Below, piece after piece: positions 6,578 through 15,503 of a stretch of 45,789 nt of DNA. A program made the translations under genes and the position numbers. The notes below the pieces were generated by a model. That model ran no database searches, was not told the origin of the DNA, and saw only the letters and a program-made list of their open reading frames with translations. How positions within the stretch are numbered: the stretch's first letter is position 1; each line of letters begins with the position of its first letter. Source of the stretch: Salinispora fenicalii. Its GTDB lineage: Bacteria; Actinomycetota; Actinomycetes; Mycobacteriales; Micromonosporaceae. Where the stretch lies: positions 69,665 through 115,453 of the forward strand of contig NZ_AZWQ01000025.1 in NCBI RefSeq assembly GCF_000514815.1, in the 5' to 3' direction.

Positions 6578-8635
6578 TCAGTCGCCGTGCTGGCGCAGGT
6601 CGAGCCGGCCGCGGGCGAACGCGTCCACTCGACCCCACCGGCCCGGGATGTCCAGCACCTCGATCCGCCCCATCCCCGCTGGTAGACGCGGCTCGACAAC
6701 CAGGTGGCCCTGGTGTGGCTCCAACCCGAGCATCGTCCGCAGCAGCAACAGCGGGGCGCCGGTGGACCAGGCCTGGGGCGTACACGCGGTCGGGTACTCG
6801 ACCGGGAACTTGGTTAGCTCCCGTGGGTAGCCGCCGAACGCCTCCGGCAGCCGACCGTCGAAGTAGCGGGCGGCGTCGAGGATGCCGCTGGCGACCGTCG
6901 CCGCCTCCTCCGCGAAGCCGTACTTGCGCAGGCCCCAGGCGACAAACGAGTTGTCGAACGGCCAGATGGTGCCGTTGTGATAGCCGATTGGGTTGTATCG
7001 GGCCTCCCCCTTGGCCAGCGTTCGAACTCCCCAGCCGGAGAAGAGCCGTGGCCCAACCAGGTGTTCGGCGATTCTCGGGGCTCGCTCGTCGGCAACGATT
7101 CCGCTCCACAGCAGATGCCCGATGTTGGAGCTGAGCACGTCGCACTGCCGACCGTCCGGGTCCAGAGCGAGTGCGTAGTACCCGCCGTCCTCCACCCACC
7201 ACTCACGGTTGAACCGTTCCTTGAGGTCGGCCGCCTCCCGCTCCAGCTGCTCGGCGAAGGCCGGGTCGTCCCAGAACTCGCGGGCCAGCCGAGCCGCCCG
7301 CACCTTCGCGTCGTACGCGTATCCCTGCACCTCGCAGGTGGCGCGGGGAAACGGCGGCAGGGTGCCGTCCCGGTAGGAGATGGAGTCCCAGGAGTCCTTC
7401 CAGCACTGGTTCTCCAGCCCGGTGTCGGTGTTGCGTCGTTCGTACCAGATGTAGCCATTGCCTACCAGGTCGGCGTAGTCATCGATCCACTTCAACGCAG
7501 CCCGACACTCGACCTGCAACGCCCGCACCAGATCGGCGTCCCCACTCCACCGCTCGTACTCGTCGAGGAGCACAAGGAACAGCGGGGTCGCGTCCACCGA
7601 GCCGTAGTACGGCGAGTGTGGCTGCTCCTCGAAGGCCGCCGTCTCGCCGTACCGCATCTCGTGCAGAATCCGACCCGGATCCTCCTCCCGGAAGTCGTCG
7701 AAGCGGGTGCCCTGAAGCGCGGCGAGGATCTGTAGCGTCGTCTTGGACAACTCTGGGGTGAACGGCAGTACCTGCAGGCAGGTCAGGATGCTGTCCCGGC
7801 CGAACATGGTCATGAACCATGGCAGGCCGGCGGCCGGTAGCGCCGCCCCACCCAGCGAGAACGGAACGAAGCGCAGCGCCGCCAGGTCGACCAGGCAGCG
7901 GCGGTACGTCGCGGTCAGATCCTCGCGTTCACTGTTGACCTGGGGAGCGTTCGCGATCCACTCCTTGAGGTCCTGTTCCAGGGCGAGCCGCTCGTCGCCG
8001 TGCGCACGCAGGCCCCGGCGCAGGTCCCGGCCGCCGGGGCCGAGGGTCAGGGTCCGGACGTCGATCTCCGCCACCCACTGCTCATTCGCGGCCAGGTGGA
8101 GGGTGTACGCGAAGCCACCCTGGTCGAACTGCGCCGGCACCGACGAGGTGATCATGGTTTCGCGCCGGAAATTGCCACGCCGGTAGCCCAGCCGCAGCCG
8201 GTCCGACTCGGCCTCGGTGTAGATCTCACCCTGCTTACTCAGCCGGTCGTCCTTGATCTCGAACAGGTCGGCGAAATCGGCTGCCGCCGCCATCCGGACC
8301 TCCAGCTCGACCGGATTCTCGTCGTGATTGAGAATGGTGAGCGTCTCCCGGAAGCTTCCCCCCACGGCCCGTTCCCGGACGACCGAGAGCTTGGCGTCCA
8401 CGTAGTGTGTCGCCGCCCCCGGCACCAGGAAGAACCGCGCCTCGTAATATTGCAGGTCATCATAGGAGAGCGGGTTTAGCCGCTCGCCGTTGACCGTCAG
8501 CACCCAGGTGGACAGGAAACGGGTGTCGAGCGAGAAGAGACCGGTCGGCTCGTTCGGCGTCGCCTCGATGTCCCCACTCTCCGCGGAGACCACGAAGGTA
8601 TTGCCGTCGAGGATGCGCACCGTGTTTCCCGGCAT
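6578..8635 (-). CDS. Amylo-alpha-1,6-glucosidase / glycogen debranching-type protein
   Basis: The protein has 685 residues. The N-terminal half (about 1-200) is the beta-rich debranching-enzyme N-terminal domain, with LDGNTFVVSAESGDIEA and FSLDTRFLSTW. The C-terminal half is the alpha/alpha-toroid glucosidase domain, with GLPWFMTMFGRDSIL (catalytic-site loop with Asp), HEMRYGE, GSVDATPLFL and NGTIWPFDNSFVAWGL. Relatives trim alpha-1,6-linked glucose, or act on trehalose or oligosaccharides in the cytoplasm; the exact substrate is not set by sequence. GGAGG lies 7 nt before the ATG at 8635, better than the TTG at 8638. The start codon shares one base with the stop of the SCP2 gene (TGATG), so translation is coupled. 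Confidence 0.88.
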   Translation of the reverse strand: MPGNTVRILDGNTFVVSAESGDIEATPNEPTGLFSLDTRFLSTWVLTVNGERLNPLSYDDLQYYEARFFLVPGAATHYVDAKLSVVRERAVGGSFRETLTILNHDENPVELEVRMAAAADFADLFEIKDDRLSKQGEIYTEAESDRLRLGYRRGNFRRETMITSSVPAQFDQGGFAYTLHLAANEQWVAEIDVRTLTLGPGGRDLRRGLRAHGDERLALEQDLKEWIANAPQVNSEREDLTATYRRCLVDLAALRFVPFSLGGAALPAAGLPWFMTMFGRDSILTCLQVLPFTPELSKTTLQILAALQGTRFDDFREEDPGRILHEMRYGETAAFEEQPHSPYYGSVDATPLFLVLLDEYERWSGDADLVRALQVECRAALKWIDDYADLVGNGYIWYERRNTDTGLENQCWKDSWDSISYRDGTLPPFPRATCEVQGYAYDAKVRAARLAREFWDDPAFAEQLEREAADLKERFNREWWVEDGGYYALALDPDGRQCDVLSSNIGHLLWSGIVADERAPRIAEHLVGPRLFSGWGVRTLAKGEARYNPIGYHNGTIWPFDNSFVAWGLRKYGFAEEAATVASGILDAARYFDGRLPEAFGGYPRELTKFPVEYPTACTPQAWSTGAPLLLLRTMLGLEPHQGHLVVEPRLPAGMGRIEVLDIPGRWGRVDAFARGRLDLRQHGD

Positions 8636-9006
8636 CAACGAACCTCCCGCTCGACGACTCGACGCGGCCCACGCGAGCGTGGGTCGCCGGGAAAGAGCCG
8701 CTCTACCTGGACGAAGAGCCGTGGATCGCCGCTGACCGTCAGGTCGCCCCGCAGGCTGGCGGCGATGCCGTGCTCCCGGCCGGCGGCCAGCTCCTCAAAG
8801 AGCTCTGGGCTGAGCCCGATCACCGCGTCGGCCGCACGATCCTCCCGGCTCACCCGCAACTGCCCCCGGTCGATCCGGACGAACCAGTGGGACGTGTGCG
8901 CCCCCTCGTGCAGGTCGAACCGGACCGTCGCGGTGATCTTCATCAGCAGCGGCTCGCAGCCTCGCCGGTCGAGATCCTTGAAGAAGGCCGTGGTCGCTTC
9001 CGACAT
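8635..9006 (-). CDS. SCP2 sterol-carrier-like domain protein
   Basis: The protein has 123 residues matching the SCP2 sterol-transfer fold: an N-terminal helix (TTAFFKDLDRRG), a strand pair (ATVRFDLHEGAHTSHWFVRIDRGQLRVS), DAVIGLSPELFEELAAGREHG and a C-terminal LRGDLTVSGDPRLFVQVERLF. In actinobacteria such small proteins bind hydrophobic ligands of unknown identity. GGAGGGGAG sits 5 nt upstream of the ATG at 9006. It is the first gene of a two-gene unit, coupled by TGATG to the debranching-type enzyme, a pairing whose logic is not obvious from the sequence. Confidence 0.85.
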   Translation of the reverse strand: MSEATTAFFKDLDRRGCEPLLMKITATVRFDLHEGAHTSHWFVRIDRGQLRVSREDRAADAVIGLSPELFEELAAGREHGIAASLRGDLTVSGDPRLFVQVERLFPGDPRSRGPRRVVEREVR

Positions 9007-9129
9007 GGGTCTCCCCTCCCGCCGGCCCCGCACCCACGAACGATGGGCTCCCCTGGCACATTCCGACGTGCCGGCACCTCCACGCACGGGTCCCCCGATC
9101 CGGAGCGGCTAACCCCGCCCGGACCGGGT

Positions 9130-9148
9130 AAAACGCGGCCGGGCCGCG
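9130..9148 (-). terminator. Rho-independent terminator of the CBS gene
   Basis: On the minus strand CGCGGC-CCG-GCCGCG is followed by TTTT. It begins immediately after the TAG stop of the CBS gene and is one of only two T-tailed terminators found in the window. Confidence 0.75.
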
Positions 9149-9565
9149 CTAGTTGTTTGGGTCGTCCGCGCTGATGTCCGCGAGCACCGACTGCGGTTCC
9201 CGCTCCACTGCCAGGTCCCCCATCGACACCAGCCCAATCAGCTGCCCGTCCTCGACCACCGGCAGGCGACGCACCGCGTACGTGCGCATCAGGTCGGCGG
9301 CGGCCACGGCATCGTCGTACTGGCTGACCGTGATCACATCTCGGGTGGTGATCTCGTTCAACCGGGTGGAGGCCGGGTTCATGTTCTCCGCCACCGCCCG
9401 AACCGTAATGTCACGGTCTGTCACGATACCGACCACCTCGTCGCCGTCCGTGACCACGACGTCCCCGATGGCGCAATCCCGCATCTCCTGAGCGGCCGCG
9501 ATGAGCGTGTCGTTGCCGTCCATCGTCACCAACCGGGTCGTCATGAACTCTCCGACCGTTGTCAT
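9149..9565 (-). CDS. CBS-domain pair protein
   Basis: The protein has 138 residues and is two tandem CBS motifs: residues about 7-60 (MTTRLVTMDGNDTLIAAAQEM and VVGIVTDRDI) and about 70-125 (TTRDVITVSQYDDAVAAADLM and LIGLVSMGDLAV). Such stand-alone Bateman modules bind adenine nucleotides and signal energy state, in actinobacteria often within stress or dormancy regulons. Nothing here shows its partner. The ATG at 9565 follows GGGGAG at normal spacing. Confidence 0.92.
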   Translation of the reverse strand: MTTVGEFMTTRLVTMDGNDTLIAAAQEMRDCAIGDVVVTDGDEVVGIVTDRDITVRAVAENMNPASTRLNEITTRDVITVSQYDDAVAAADLMRTYAVRRLPVVEDGQLIGLVSMGDLAVEREPQSVLADISADDPNN

Positions 9566-9647
9566 GGTGCTCCCCTCTCGCTGTCGGCACCGCGGACTAC
9601 CCCCACCAGGCGGCAGGTAACGAGCCCGGACGCGATGGGGTGGCCGC

Positions 9648-10085
9648 TCAGCCGCGCGGAGGAAGGCCGTAGACGCGCTCGATGTGCAGCCGCAACACCA
9701 GCCGGCGCTGCGCCACCATCTCCCGGCGGAACTCGTCCCAGTCCGGGTGTTCACCCTGCATCGCCTGGTAGAGGGCGACCAGCTCCTCGACCGTGGGATC
9801 GTCCACCTGCTCGGCGACCGGAGTCAGCTCGGCCCGCCCCTCGGCGACCGCGAACGCCCAGCCGGCGCCGCTGCTGACGTGGAAGCTGGCCCGCGGATCC
9901 CGCCGCAGGTTGGCGACCTTGGCCCGGCTATCGGTGACCGAAATCCGGATCAGCCCGGCCGCCGGGTCGTACTGGTAGAGCACGGTGGAGAGCTGCGCTG
10001 GCCGGTCCCGCCGCAGCGTCGCCAACACACCCATCCGGTGCTCCGCGAGAAGCTTGAGCAGCGGCGCCTGGCTCTGGTCGGTCAC
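9648..10085 (-). CDS. PPOX-class F420/FMN-binding protein
   Basis: The protein has 145 residues with the pyridoxamine-phosphate-oxidase-like split beta-barrel: LLAEHRMGVLATLRRDRPAQLSTVLYQYD, IRISVTDSRAKVANLRRDPRASFHVSSG and WAFAVAEGRAELTPVAEQVDD. The VTDSRAKVANLRRDP segment is typical of F420-dependent members of this class in actinobacteria. Substrate unknown. The GTG at 10085 is chosen because GGGAGG lies 5 nt upstream; a GTG at 10112 has no site. Confidence 0.87.
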   Translation of the reverse strand: MTDQSQAPLLKLLAEHRMGVLATLRRDRPAQLSTVLYQYDPAAGLIRISVTDSRAKVANLRRDPRASFHVSSGAGWAFAVAEGRAELTPVAEQVDDPTVEELVALYQAMQGEHPDWDEFRREMVAQRRLVLRLHIERVYGLPPRG

Positions 10086-10123
10086 GGTTGCCTCCCTCGT
10101 CGGGTCACCCACAATCCAAACAC

Positions 10124-10158
10124 GTCGGCGCCGCCCCGGGGGTGGGAGCGGCGCCGAC
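10124..10158 (-). terminator. Terminator hairpin after asd
   Basis: GTCGGCGCCGC (10124-10134) pairs with GCGGCGCCGAC (10148-10158) around a 13-nt loop, 8 bp past the stop of asd. On the minus strand GTGTTTGGATTG follows, weakly T-rich. Confidence 0.7.
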
Positions 10159-10166
10159 AGTGCGAC

Positions 10167-11273
<1,107 letters not shown>

Positions 11274-12620
11274 TCAGCGAGTGCTGGTAACGACCTCCCC
11301 CAGCTCGGTCGCTGCCAGCTCGGCCCGGATCAGGTTGGCGTCCCCCTCGACTACCAACGTCAAGCCCTCCGGGTGCAGGTGCGCGGCGGCGGCCGCCGAG
11401 ACCTCCTCGACCTCAGCAGCGAGCAGCGCCGCACGCAGCCGGGCATGGTAGTCGTCTGGCAGGTCGTGAACGACCAGCGTGGTCAGCGCCGCGGCGATCG
11501 CCCGCGGCGTCTGCAACTCGACCGAGAGCTGACCGGCCAGCCAGGAGCGGGCCACCGCCAGCTCCGGCTCGGTCACCCCGGTCTGCTGGGTACGGGTGAT
11601 CTCGCCGACCGCCTCGACCAGCGCGGGCGCGGTCACCGCGGTCTGCACGCCGGAGCTGACCGCGAACCGCCCGAACCGACGAGACGACACGAAGTCGCCC
11701 CGGATCCCATACGTGTAGCCCCGCACCTCACGGATCAGGTGGTTGAGCCGGGAGGTGAAGGCGCCACCGAGAACGGTGCCGGCGAGCCGCATCGGCACGT
11801 GGTCGGGGTGTGCGCGGTGCGGCGACGGATGCCCGAGCCGCAGCGTCGACTGCACCGAGCCCGGCCGATCCACCAAAATGATCTTGCTGCTGTCGCGCGG
11901 AGTGACCTCGACCGGGCCACCCCGGTCCACCGCGCCGCCACCGGTGCCGGCGAACGCCGTTGCCGCGAGCGCGTCCAGGTCGAGTCGCTCCAGGTCCCCG
12001 ACGACGATCAGAGTGCCCGGCCGAAGGAACCACTCCGAGTGGAAGATGCGGACGTCCTCGACCTCCAGCGCGGCCACCGTCTCCGGATCTCCGTACAGTG
12101 GCCGGCCCCAGCGGTTCTCGGCGCCGAACAGGTCAGCCCGTAGCGCCGCATCGGCCCGCGGGCCCGGATTCGCCCAATCCATGCGCTGGGCGGTCGCCTC
12201 ATCATCGCGAACCCGCCGGACATCGTCCGGTTCCAGCCGCGGCGTACGCACCGCCTCGGCCAACAGCTCCACGGCGGCGGGCAGCCGATCCACCGGCACC
12301 TGCACGCTCACCTGGAAGGAATCCCAGTCCAGGCCGGCCACCAACTCGGTGCCGAGCGCCTCGATGGCCAGCGCGTACGCGGTCGCGTCCCGCTGCGCAG
12401 TCCCCTCTTCCAGGGCCTTGGCGAGCACCGTGCCCAGCCCCTCCCGCCCCTGTGGTTCACGGCCAGCACCGGCATCGAGCAGCAACAGCGCCACCGCCAG
12501 CGACTGCCCCGGCAGGTGCGCGGCGACCAGTTGCCCACCCGCGACACCGCGGCGGACCACCTGCGGAAACCGGTACGGTCGGGCGGCCCCCGGACCGGGC
12601 CGGGTGCTGATCAGCGTCAT
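11274..12620 (-). CDS. M16 peptidase-like subunit lacking the zinc motif
   Basis: The protein has 448 residues and follows the M16 fold (two repeated alpha/beta domains), but the position of HXXEH reads LGTVLAKALEEGT, with no zinc ligands. The C-terminal half keeps the family signature TSRLNHLIREVRGYTYGI with the substrate-gripping Arg-Tyr pair. In two-component M16B peptidases such a subunit pairs with an active one; the neighbour supplies it. The ATG overlaps the upstream stop by 4 bp (ATGA), giving equal translation of the two subunits. Confidence 0.9.
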   Translation of the reverse strand: MTLISTRPGPGAARPYRFPQVVRRGVAGGQLVAAHLPGQSLAVALLLLDAGAGREPQGREGLGTVLAKALEEGTAQRDATAYALAIEALGTELVAGLDWDSFQVSVQVPVDRLPAAVELLAEAVRTPRLEPDDVRRVRDDEATAQRMDWANPGPRADAALRADLFGAENRWGRPLYGDPETVAALEVEDVRIFHSEWFLRPGTLIVVGDLERLDLDALAATAFAGTGGGAVDRGGPVEVTPRDSSKIILVDRPGSVQSTLRLGHPSPHRAHPDHVPMRLAGTVLGGAFTSRLNHLIREVRGYTYGIRGDFVSSRRFGRFAVSSGVQTAVTAPALVEAVGEITRTQQTGVTEPELAVARSWLAGQLSVELQTPRAIAAALTTLVVHDLPDDYHARLRAALLAAEVEEVSAAAAAHLHPEGLTLVVEGDANLIRAELAATELGEVVTSTR

Positions 12621-13909
12621 GAGCTCTCCTCGGGCAGGTAGGTCAGGGTCACCCGGTCGGCGGGGGCGAGCACCTCGGCGGCCACCGCCGCGATCTGGTC
12701 GGCGGTCACCGCCAGCCACGCCGGCAGCCGCTCGGCCGCTCGGCGCGGGTCGCCGAACTGTGTCGCGTACCGGCCGAGGGTGTCGGCCCGACCCTCCACG
12801 GTCGACATTTGCCGCCACCAGGCGGTGCTGAGCAGGGCCTTGGCTCGGTCCAGTTCCGCGGCGGTAACCGGCACCGTGGCCAACTCGTCCACGACCTCGC
12901 CCAACCCGGCGGCCAACCGCTCGGCCGGCACCCCGGGGCGGGCGGTGGCGGTGGCGATCAACGGAGCCGGGGCGTATGCCAGGTCCACCCCGTACGCCCC
13001 GACCAGGTCCGGCTGCGCGATCCGCTCCCCGTCGGCGAGCCGTTGGTAGAGCCGGCTGCCCCGCCCGCTGCCGAGGACGGTGGCGAGCACACTGGTCACG
13101 TCGTAGCCGGCAGTGCCGAACGGGTGGGTACGGTGCGCGACGTACACCCGGGGCGCGGGAACCTCGGTGACGACCGTCTCCGTCGTCGCCACGCCGGCGC
13201 CGGGAACGTGCTGGCCGTCCGGCGCGGCCGGGATCTCCGGTCGGGGTGGGATCGCACCGAAGTACTTCTCGGCCAAGGCGAAGACCTCGGCGGCGGAGGT
13301 GTCGCCGACGACCGTGAGAACAGCGTTGTTCGGCGCGTAGTACGCGGTATGGAACGCCTGGAAGGTGGGGAGGTCGGCGGCGTTCAGGTCGGCCATCGAG
13401 CCGATCGTGGCGTGATGGTACGGGTGGCCGGGCGGGTAGAGCAGCGGCAACAGCCGCAGCCACGCGTCGCCGTACGGGACGTTCTCGTAGCGCTGCCGTC
13501 GCTCGTTCTTAACCACGTCCCGCTGGTTGTCCAGCGTCTCCTGGGTCAACGCCGGCACCAACCCGCCCATCCGGTCGGCCTCAAGCCAGAGGGTCAGCTC
13601 CAGGTGCTCGGCGGGGACCGTCTCGAAGTAGTTGGTGCGGTCCGGGTTGGTGGTGGCGTTGAGGGACCCACCACACCCCTGGACCAGCTTCATGTGCTCG
13701 GTCTTCGCCACGTTTGTCGAACCCTCGAACATCAGGTGCTCGAAGAGGTGGGCGAAGCCGGTCTGCCCCTCCGGCTCATGCCGGGAGCCGATGTCGTACC
13801 AGAGGTTGACGGCCACGGCTGGGGCGGTGCGGTCCTCACTCACCACCACGCGCAGGCCGTTATCCAGTCGGGTCGTCTCGATGGGCCAGGGAAAACCGCT
13901 GTCGGGCAT
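12617..13909 (-). CDS. M16B zinc metallopeptidase, catalytic subunit
   Basis: The protein has 430 residues. The inverted zinc motif HLFEH is at 54-58 within GFAHLFEHLMFEGS, and the distal Glu ligand lies in VVKNERRQRYEN. The second domain follows from about residue 200. M16B enzymes degrade or process oligopeptides in the cytoplasm as heterodimers; the downstream overlapping gene is the non-catalytic partner. No signal peptide is seen. TAGCGT lies 6 nt before the ATG at 13909, so this two-gene operon is probably transcribed leaderless. Confidence 0.92.
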   Translation of the reverse strand: MPDSGFPWPIETTRLDNGLRVVVSEDRTAPAVAVNLWYDIGSRHEPEGQTGFAHLFEHLMFEGSTNVAKTEHMKLVQGCGGSLNATTNPDRTNYFETVPAEHLELTLWLEADRMGGLVPALTQETLDNQRDVVKNERRQRYENVPYGDAWLRLLPLLYPPGHPYHHATIGSMADLNAADLPTFQAFHTAYYAPNNAVLTVVGDTSAAEVFALAEKYFGAIPPRPEIPAAPDGQHVPGAGVATTETVVTEVPAPRVYVAHRTHPFGTAGYDVTSVLATVLGSGRGSRLYQRLADGERIAQPDLVGAYGVDLAYAPAPLIATATARPGVPAERLAAGLGEVVDELATVPVTAAELDRAKALLSTAWWRQMSTVEGRADTLGRYATQFGDPRRAAERLPAWLAVTADQIAAVAAEVLAPADRVTLTYLPEESS

Positions 13910-13915
13910 GGGAGG

Positions 13916-13921
13916 ACGCTA
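13916..13921 (-). promoter_or_regulatory. -10 element for the leaderless M16 operon
   Basis: The minus strand reads TAGCGT, then CCTCCC, then the ATG at 13909. The 6-nt spacer could also hold a weak pyrimidine-rich leader, but no Shine-Dalgarno sequence exists. Confidence 0.5.
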
Positions 13922-13929
13922 TCCGATCT

Positions 13930-13956
13930 CCGCGGCGCGCGGACCGCGCGCCGCGG
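13930..13956. terminator. GC-rich hairpin between the PhoX gene and the M16 operon
   Basis: CCGCGGCGCGCGG (13930-13942) is fully complementary to 13944-13956, effectively an 11-bp stem with a 5-nt loop. A second hairpin, GGGGCCCG (13993-14000) with CGGGCCCC (14018-14025), lies closer to the PhoX stop at 14036. Together they probably end the PhoX transcript before the M16 promoter. Confidence 0.55.
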
Positions 13957-14035
13957 GACCGGGCCCAACACACGGACGGCACACCCCGAGACGGGGCCCG
14001 ACGCGCTGACTCAGCCACGGGCCCCGCCGACTCGC

Positions 14036-15187
14036 TCAGCGGAACGGGCCGCGTACCTCGTAGGTGATGCCGCCGGAGGACGATCCGGAGGTGCCGCGCT
14101 GAGACGAGAAGTAGAACCGGGTGCCGTCGGGGGAGAACGCCGGGCCGCAGATCTCCGACCGGGACTGACCGGTGATCCGCAGGAACGGAGCGACGACCTC
14201 GTCCGGGGTAATGATGTTGATCTCCATGTTGCCGCCATCCTCGGCGACGTAGAGGTCACCGCCGGGAGTGCCGGTGATGTTGTCCACCCCGGTCAGCGGT
14301 GCGGTGCCGGAGACCAACGAGTCGTCGTACGCCAGGTCGATGCGCTCGTTGACCGCGTCGTACGCCCAGACCCGGTTGTCCCCCTTCGTGGTGAACCAAC
14401 AGGTCCCGTCGGCGTACCAGCAGCCCTCCCCGCCGTTGAACCGCTTCGCCCCGGAGACCTGGTCCCGGGTGTACGTCGGCGAGCCGTCCGGGTCGGGCAC
14501 TGGGGCCCAGGACACCGGGCCGCTGGTGGCGGTGCCAGCCACCAGCACCTCCAGGGTGCCGGCCGAGAGGTCACCCCAGGTCGTCGGCCGGAACCGGTAG
14601 AGACAACCGTCCCTCTCATCCTCGGTGAGGTAGATCACCTGACGGCTTGGATCGCAGGCGGCGGCCTCGTGCTTGAACAGACCCATCGCGTCCCGCCGTA
14701 GAGCGTTCGCACCACCGGTCGGGTAGGTCTCGTAGACGTAGCCTCGGCTGACCTCCTCGCAGGAGAGCCACGTCTCCCACGGCGTAGCGCCACCCGCGCA
14801 GTTCTGCCGTGTGCCCGACAGGATCTGGTAGGCCGAGGCGATGCTGCCGTCGGCGTTGAACCGGATCGCCGACGCACCGCCACCCGGAGTGATCTCCGAG
14901 TTCGAGACGTAGATCCAGCCGGCACCGGCGGCGAAGCAGGCGCCGCCGTCGGGCGCGTCATGCCAGGCGTATGCGGTGCCGGTGACGGCCTGCCGGGACC
15001 GGGCCACGATCCGACTGGTGAATCCCACGGGTAGCTGGATACCCAAGGCGTCGGCTGACTGCAGGGGGCCGTAGGGGCTCTCGCCAGGCTGGGCGGGGTC
15101 GGCCAGCGCGGCACCAGCCCAGAGGCTGCCGGAGAAGGCCGCGGCGCCACCGGCGACGCCAGCGCGAAGCAGAGTACGACGATCCAT
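14036..15187 (-). CDS. PhoX-family (DUF839) secreted protein with Tat signal
   Basis: The protein has 383 residues. It begins MDRRTLLRAGVAGGAAAF, a twin-arginine-type signal, and ALA at about residue 29 is the likely cleavage site. The mature part has DUF839/PhoX features: a six-bladed propeller-like repeat with YVSNSEITPGGGASAIRF, a Cys-containing WETWLSCEEVSRGYVYE, KHEAAACDPSRQVIYLTEDERDGCLYRF and NITGTPGGDLYVAEDGGN. PhoX enzymes are Ca/Fe-dependent alkaline phosphatases exported by Tat; this shorter type may be a phosphatase or only a propeller relative. GGAGG at 5-nt spacing supports the ATG at 15187. Confidence 0.85.
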   Translation of the reverse strand: MDRRTLLRAGVAGGAAAFSGSLWAGAALADPAQPGESPYGPLQSADALGIQLPVGFTSRIVARSRQAVTGTAYAWHDAPDGGACFAAGAGWIYVSNSEITPGGGASAIRFNADGSIASAYQILSGTRQNCAGGATPWETWLSCEEVSRGYVYETYPTGGANALRRDAMGLFKHEAAACDPSRQVIYLTEDERDGCLYRFRPTTWGDLSAGTLEVLVAGTATSGPVSWAPVPDPDGSPTYTRDQVSGAKRFNGGEGCWYADGTCWFTTKGDNRVWAYDAVNERIDLAYDDSLVSGTAPLTGVDNITGTPGGDLYVAEDGGNMEINIITPDEVVAPFLRITGQSRSEICGPAFSPDGTRFYFSSQRGTSGSSSGGITYEVRGPFR

Positions 15188-15312
15188 CGAAACCTCCGGG
15201 ACAGGGAGTGGTCGGTCGTTGCCGCCACAAACCTATCGATATCGCCATCGAAGCTGGTAAAAATCAGATGAGCTTTTCCGAACGGGCGAGTGGCCATTGC
15301 CGTCAAGTCGGG

Positions 15313-15318
15313 TAGACT
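15313..15318 (+). promoter_or_regulatory. -10 element for the aromatic leader peptide transcript
   Basis: TAGACT is followed by 7 nt and the leader peptide ATG at 15326, the spacing seen at other leaderless starts here. Transcription would begin at or next to the A of the ATG. No good -35 was found. Confidence 0.5.
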
Positions 15319-15325
15319 CACTGAC

Positions 15326-15385
15326 ATGACACGCTCGTATCGATGGTTTAGGCAGCCGGCTCTCCCGCCGGTGACCTCATCGTGA
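15326..15385 (+). CDS. Aromatic attenuator leader peptide (19 aa)
   Basis: The 19-codon reading frame encodes MTRSYRWFRQ followed by PALPPVTSS and a TGA stop. Tyr, Trp and Phe codons are packed within four codons (TAT 15338, TGG 15344, TTT 15347), the three products of the pathway whose first enzyme is encoded downstream. No ribosome-binding site precedes the ATG, but TAGACT 7 nt upstream suggests leaderless translation. The frame ends before a hairpin region and a T-tailed terminator (15411-15439). I infer that ribosome stalling on scarce aromatic aminoacyl-tRNAs allows read-through into the DAHP synthase gene. The peptide is too short to have a function of its own. Confidence 0.8.
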   Translation: MTRSYRWFRQPALPPVTSS

Positions 15386-15439
15386 GCTGACGTCACCCGC
15401 ACGAGCCGGCAAGGCAGGAGCTTCCGCTCCTGCCTTTTT
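15355..15439 (+). promoter_or_regulatory. Transcription attenuator of the DAHP synthase gene
   Basis: Three nested elements are visible. GCCGGCTC (15355-15362, in the leader peptide) pairs with GAGCCGGC (15403-15410), enclosing GGTGAC (15370-15375) paired with GTCACC (15392-15397). Directly abutting is the terminator, AAGGCAGGAGC (15411-15421) with GCTCCTGCCTT (15426-15436) and a T5 run (15435-15439). An imperfect alternative pairs 15359-15370 with the terminator 5' arm (15413-15421) and could act as the antiterminator. The elements are read directly; the switching mechanism is inference. Confidence 0.75.
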
Positions 15440-15503
15440 GCGTACGAGCAGCCGGCTCTCCCGGGCACCGGCCCCGGGCACGGTCGGCGAAGGGATGCCC
15501 ACC

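Noticed and set aside
12621..13463. N-terminal extension of the second M16 gene to 729 residues
   Set aside because: The extension runs through the catalytic subunit gene in another frame and is Arg-rich without M16 similarity; the ATGA overlap at 12620 is the natural start.
12809..14701. Plus-strand frame of 630 codons opposite the M16 and PhoX genes
   Set aside because: It is antisense to clear metallopeptidase and PhoX coding sequence and shows the typical low-complexity composition of a shadow frame.
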